This document shows positions 6,269 through 7,188 of a stretch of DNA of 7,188 bases, piece by piece; positions within the stretch are counted from its first letter, which is position 1; each line of letters starts with the position of its first letter. The translations under genes and the position numbers were made by a program. This DNA is from Clostridiales bacterium (GTDB lineage Bacteria > Bacillota > Desulfitobacteriia > Desulfitobacteriales > Desulfitobacteriaceae). Under the pieces are notes generated by a model. The model worked only from the letters and a program-made list of their open reading frames with translations, did not search any database and was not told where the DNA came from. Where the stretch lies: positions 1 to 7,188 of the forward strand of contig DAHVVW010000105.1 in the NCBI GenBank assembly GCA_027357125.1, written 5' to 3'.

Positions 6269-7188
6269 ATGTATGATGTAATTATTGTTGGCGCAGGGCC
6301 CGCCGGTCTAACTGCCGGAATATACGCGGCACGGGGAGGGCTTAAGACTGCTATTGTGGAGATGGGAATGCCTGGCGGGCAGGCGGCTTCCACGGAAAAA
6401 ATTGAAAATTATCCTGGCTTTAGTGACGGAATCGGCGGCTATGAGTTAATGAACGCTTTTCATCAACAAGCCGTGGCTTTCGGGGCCGAGTTTATCTTTG
6501 AGCAAGTTCAAAAACTTCATCTTAAGGGTGCGATAAAAAAGGTTGAAACTGACGGCCAGACTTTAGAGGGAAAAACAGTGATCATTGCGGCAGGATCAAA
6601 ACCACGCCCTTTGGCTGTGCCTGGTGAAGATATTTTTCATGGACGGGGCGTATCATACTGTGCAACGTGTGACGGAGCCTTTTTCCGCGGCAGGAAAGTG
6701 GTGGTCGTAGGGGGGGGAGATGCAGCCCTTGAGGAAGGTACATACTTGACCAAATTTGCGAATCAAGTCATCATCGTACATCGTCGCCAAGGATTCCGGG
6801 CTGCCCAAATAGCCATCAAACGTGCCCAGGACAATTCCAAGATCAGTTTTGAACTTGATGCGGTTGTTGAAGAGATTCGCGGGTCTGATCATGTTGAAGG
6901 CGTCCGTATTAAAAATCTGAAAAGTGGAGAGGAAAAAGAGCTACCTATAGACGGAGTTTTTGTCTATGTCGGAACCGAACCAAACGCTCAGTTCCTCGAT
7001 GGGGAGCTCGACACGGATGAACGCGGCTATATTAAGACCGATTCTCTGCTAAGGACTAATATACCCGGTGTTTATGCTGCCGGTGACATCCGCACCACTC
7101 CTCTGCGGCAAGTAGCTACGGCAGTTGGAGACGGGGCGTTGGCCGCAGTAGAAGTTGAGAAATACTTAACAGACCTGGAACACACTCA
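6269..7188 (+). CDS. trxB: Thioredoxin reductase (NADPH), 3' end cut by window
   Basis: Low-molecular-weight flavoprotein that reduces oxidised thioredoxin with NADPH in the cytosol. Visible motifs, in order: N-terminal FAD-binding GAGPAG (residues 8-13); MPGGQAASTEKIENYPGF (34-51); redox-active CATC (131-134); NADPH-binding GGGDAALEE (148-156); HRRQGFRA (171-178), the basic motif that recognises the NADPH 2'-phosphate; and the second FAD signature GVYAAGDI (267-274) with LRQVATAVGDGALAA following. All catalytic and cofactor residues are intact, so this is a true TrxR rather than a ferredoxin-NADP reductase relative lacking CxxC. At least 306 codons are present against a usual length of about 305-315, so only a few C-terminal residues should be missing. 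The start ATG at 6269 has GAGGTG eight bases upstream and begins exactly at the family N-terminus MYDVIIVG. It has its own promoter with an overlapping operator-like repeat. Confidence 0.97.
   Translation, partial: MYDVIIVGAGPAGLTAGIYAARGGLKTAIVEMGMPGGQAASTEKIENYPGFSDGIGGYELMNAFHQQAVAFGAEFIFEQVQKLHLKGAIKKVETDGQTLEGKTVIIAAGSKPRPLAVPGEDIFHGRGVSYCATCDGAFFRGRKVVVVGGGDAALEEGTYLTKFANQVIIVHRRQGFRAAQIAIKRAQDNSKISFELDAVVEEIRGSDHVEGVRIKNLKSGEEKELPIDGVFVYVGTEPNAQFLDGELDTDERGYIKTDSLLRTNIPGVYAAGDIRTTPLRQVATAVGDGALAAVEVEKYLTDLEHT

Noticed and set aside
6653..6892. Minus-strand 79-codon frame
   Set aside because: Antisense within trxB, no recognisable product.

Overview
The window looks like a chromosomal segment of a Gram-positive, anaerobic, spore-forming-type Clostridia, most like the Desulfitobacterium/Desulfosporosinus group (Peptococcaceae). 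This is an inference from gene content (a full-length UPF0182 membrane protein, Firmicutes-type NlpC/P60 secreted hydrolase, classical low-Mr thioredoxin reductase), moderate GC, strong AAGGAGG-type ribosome sites and free use of GTG and TTG starts. No mobile element, CRISPR array, rRNA or tRNA is visible, and the gaps between genes are all shorter than 300 bases.

Layout. Bases 1-2327 hold two plus-strand genes 24 bases apart, probably one operon: the 3' part of a membrane-anchored phosphodiester glycosidase (NAGPA/DUF2233) protein whose start lies left of the window, and a membrane-anchored protein of unknown function with beta-propeller-like strands interrupted by a long Pro/Ser/Thr linker. 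They converge on a minus-strand gene for a secreted PG-binding-domain + NlpC/P60 endopeptidase (2474-3121), with a perfect 16-bp stem terminator between them. Upstream of that gene is a 205-base AT-rich gap with a candidate promoter and a large imperfect hairpin, then the minus-strand UPF0182 gene (3327-6080). A 188-base divergent intergenic region separates it from plus-strand trxB (6269 to the right edge, missing only the last few codons).

Functionally the first four genes all encode envelope or cell-surface proteins (sugar phosphodiester cleavage, an anchored extracytoplasmic protein, peptidoglycan cleavage, a seven-helix membrane protein with a large extracytoplasmic domain), while trxB is cytosolic redox housekeeping. 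The most interesting regulatory signal is an ATACCC-TTAA-GGGGTAT inverted repeat placed immediately after the trxB extended -10 promoter, resembling operators of CsoR/CstR-family (copper or persulfide-sensing) repressors. Other items worth checking are a catalytic-site substitution (third position Ser) in the NlpC/P60 enzyme, a low-complexity insert within a putative propeller blade, and a similar inverted-repeat motif upstream of both minus-strand genes. I see no clear evidence of a wholly new multi-gene system here.
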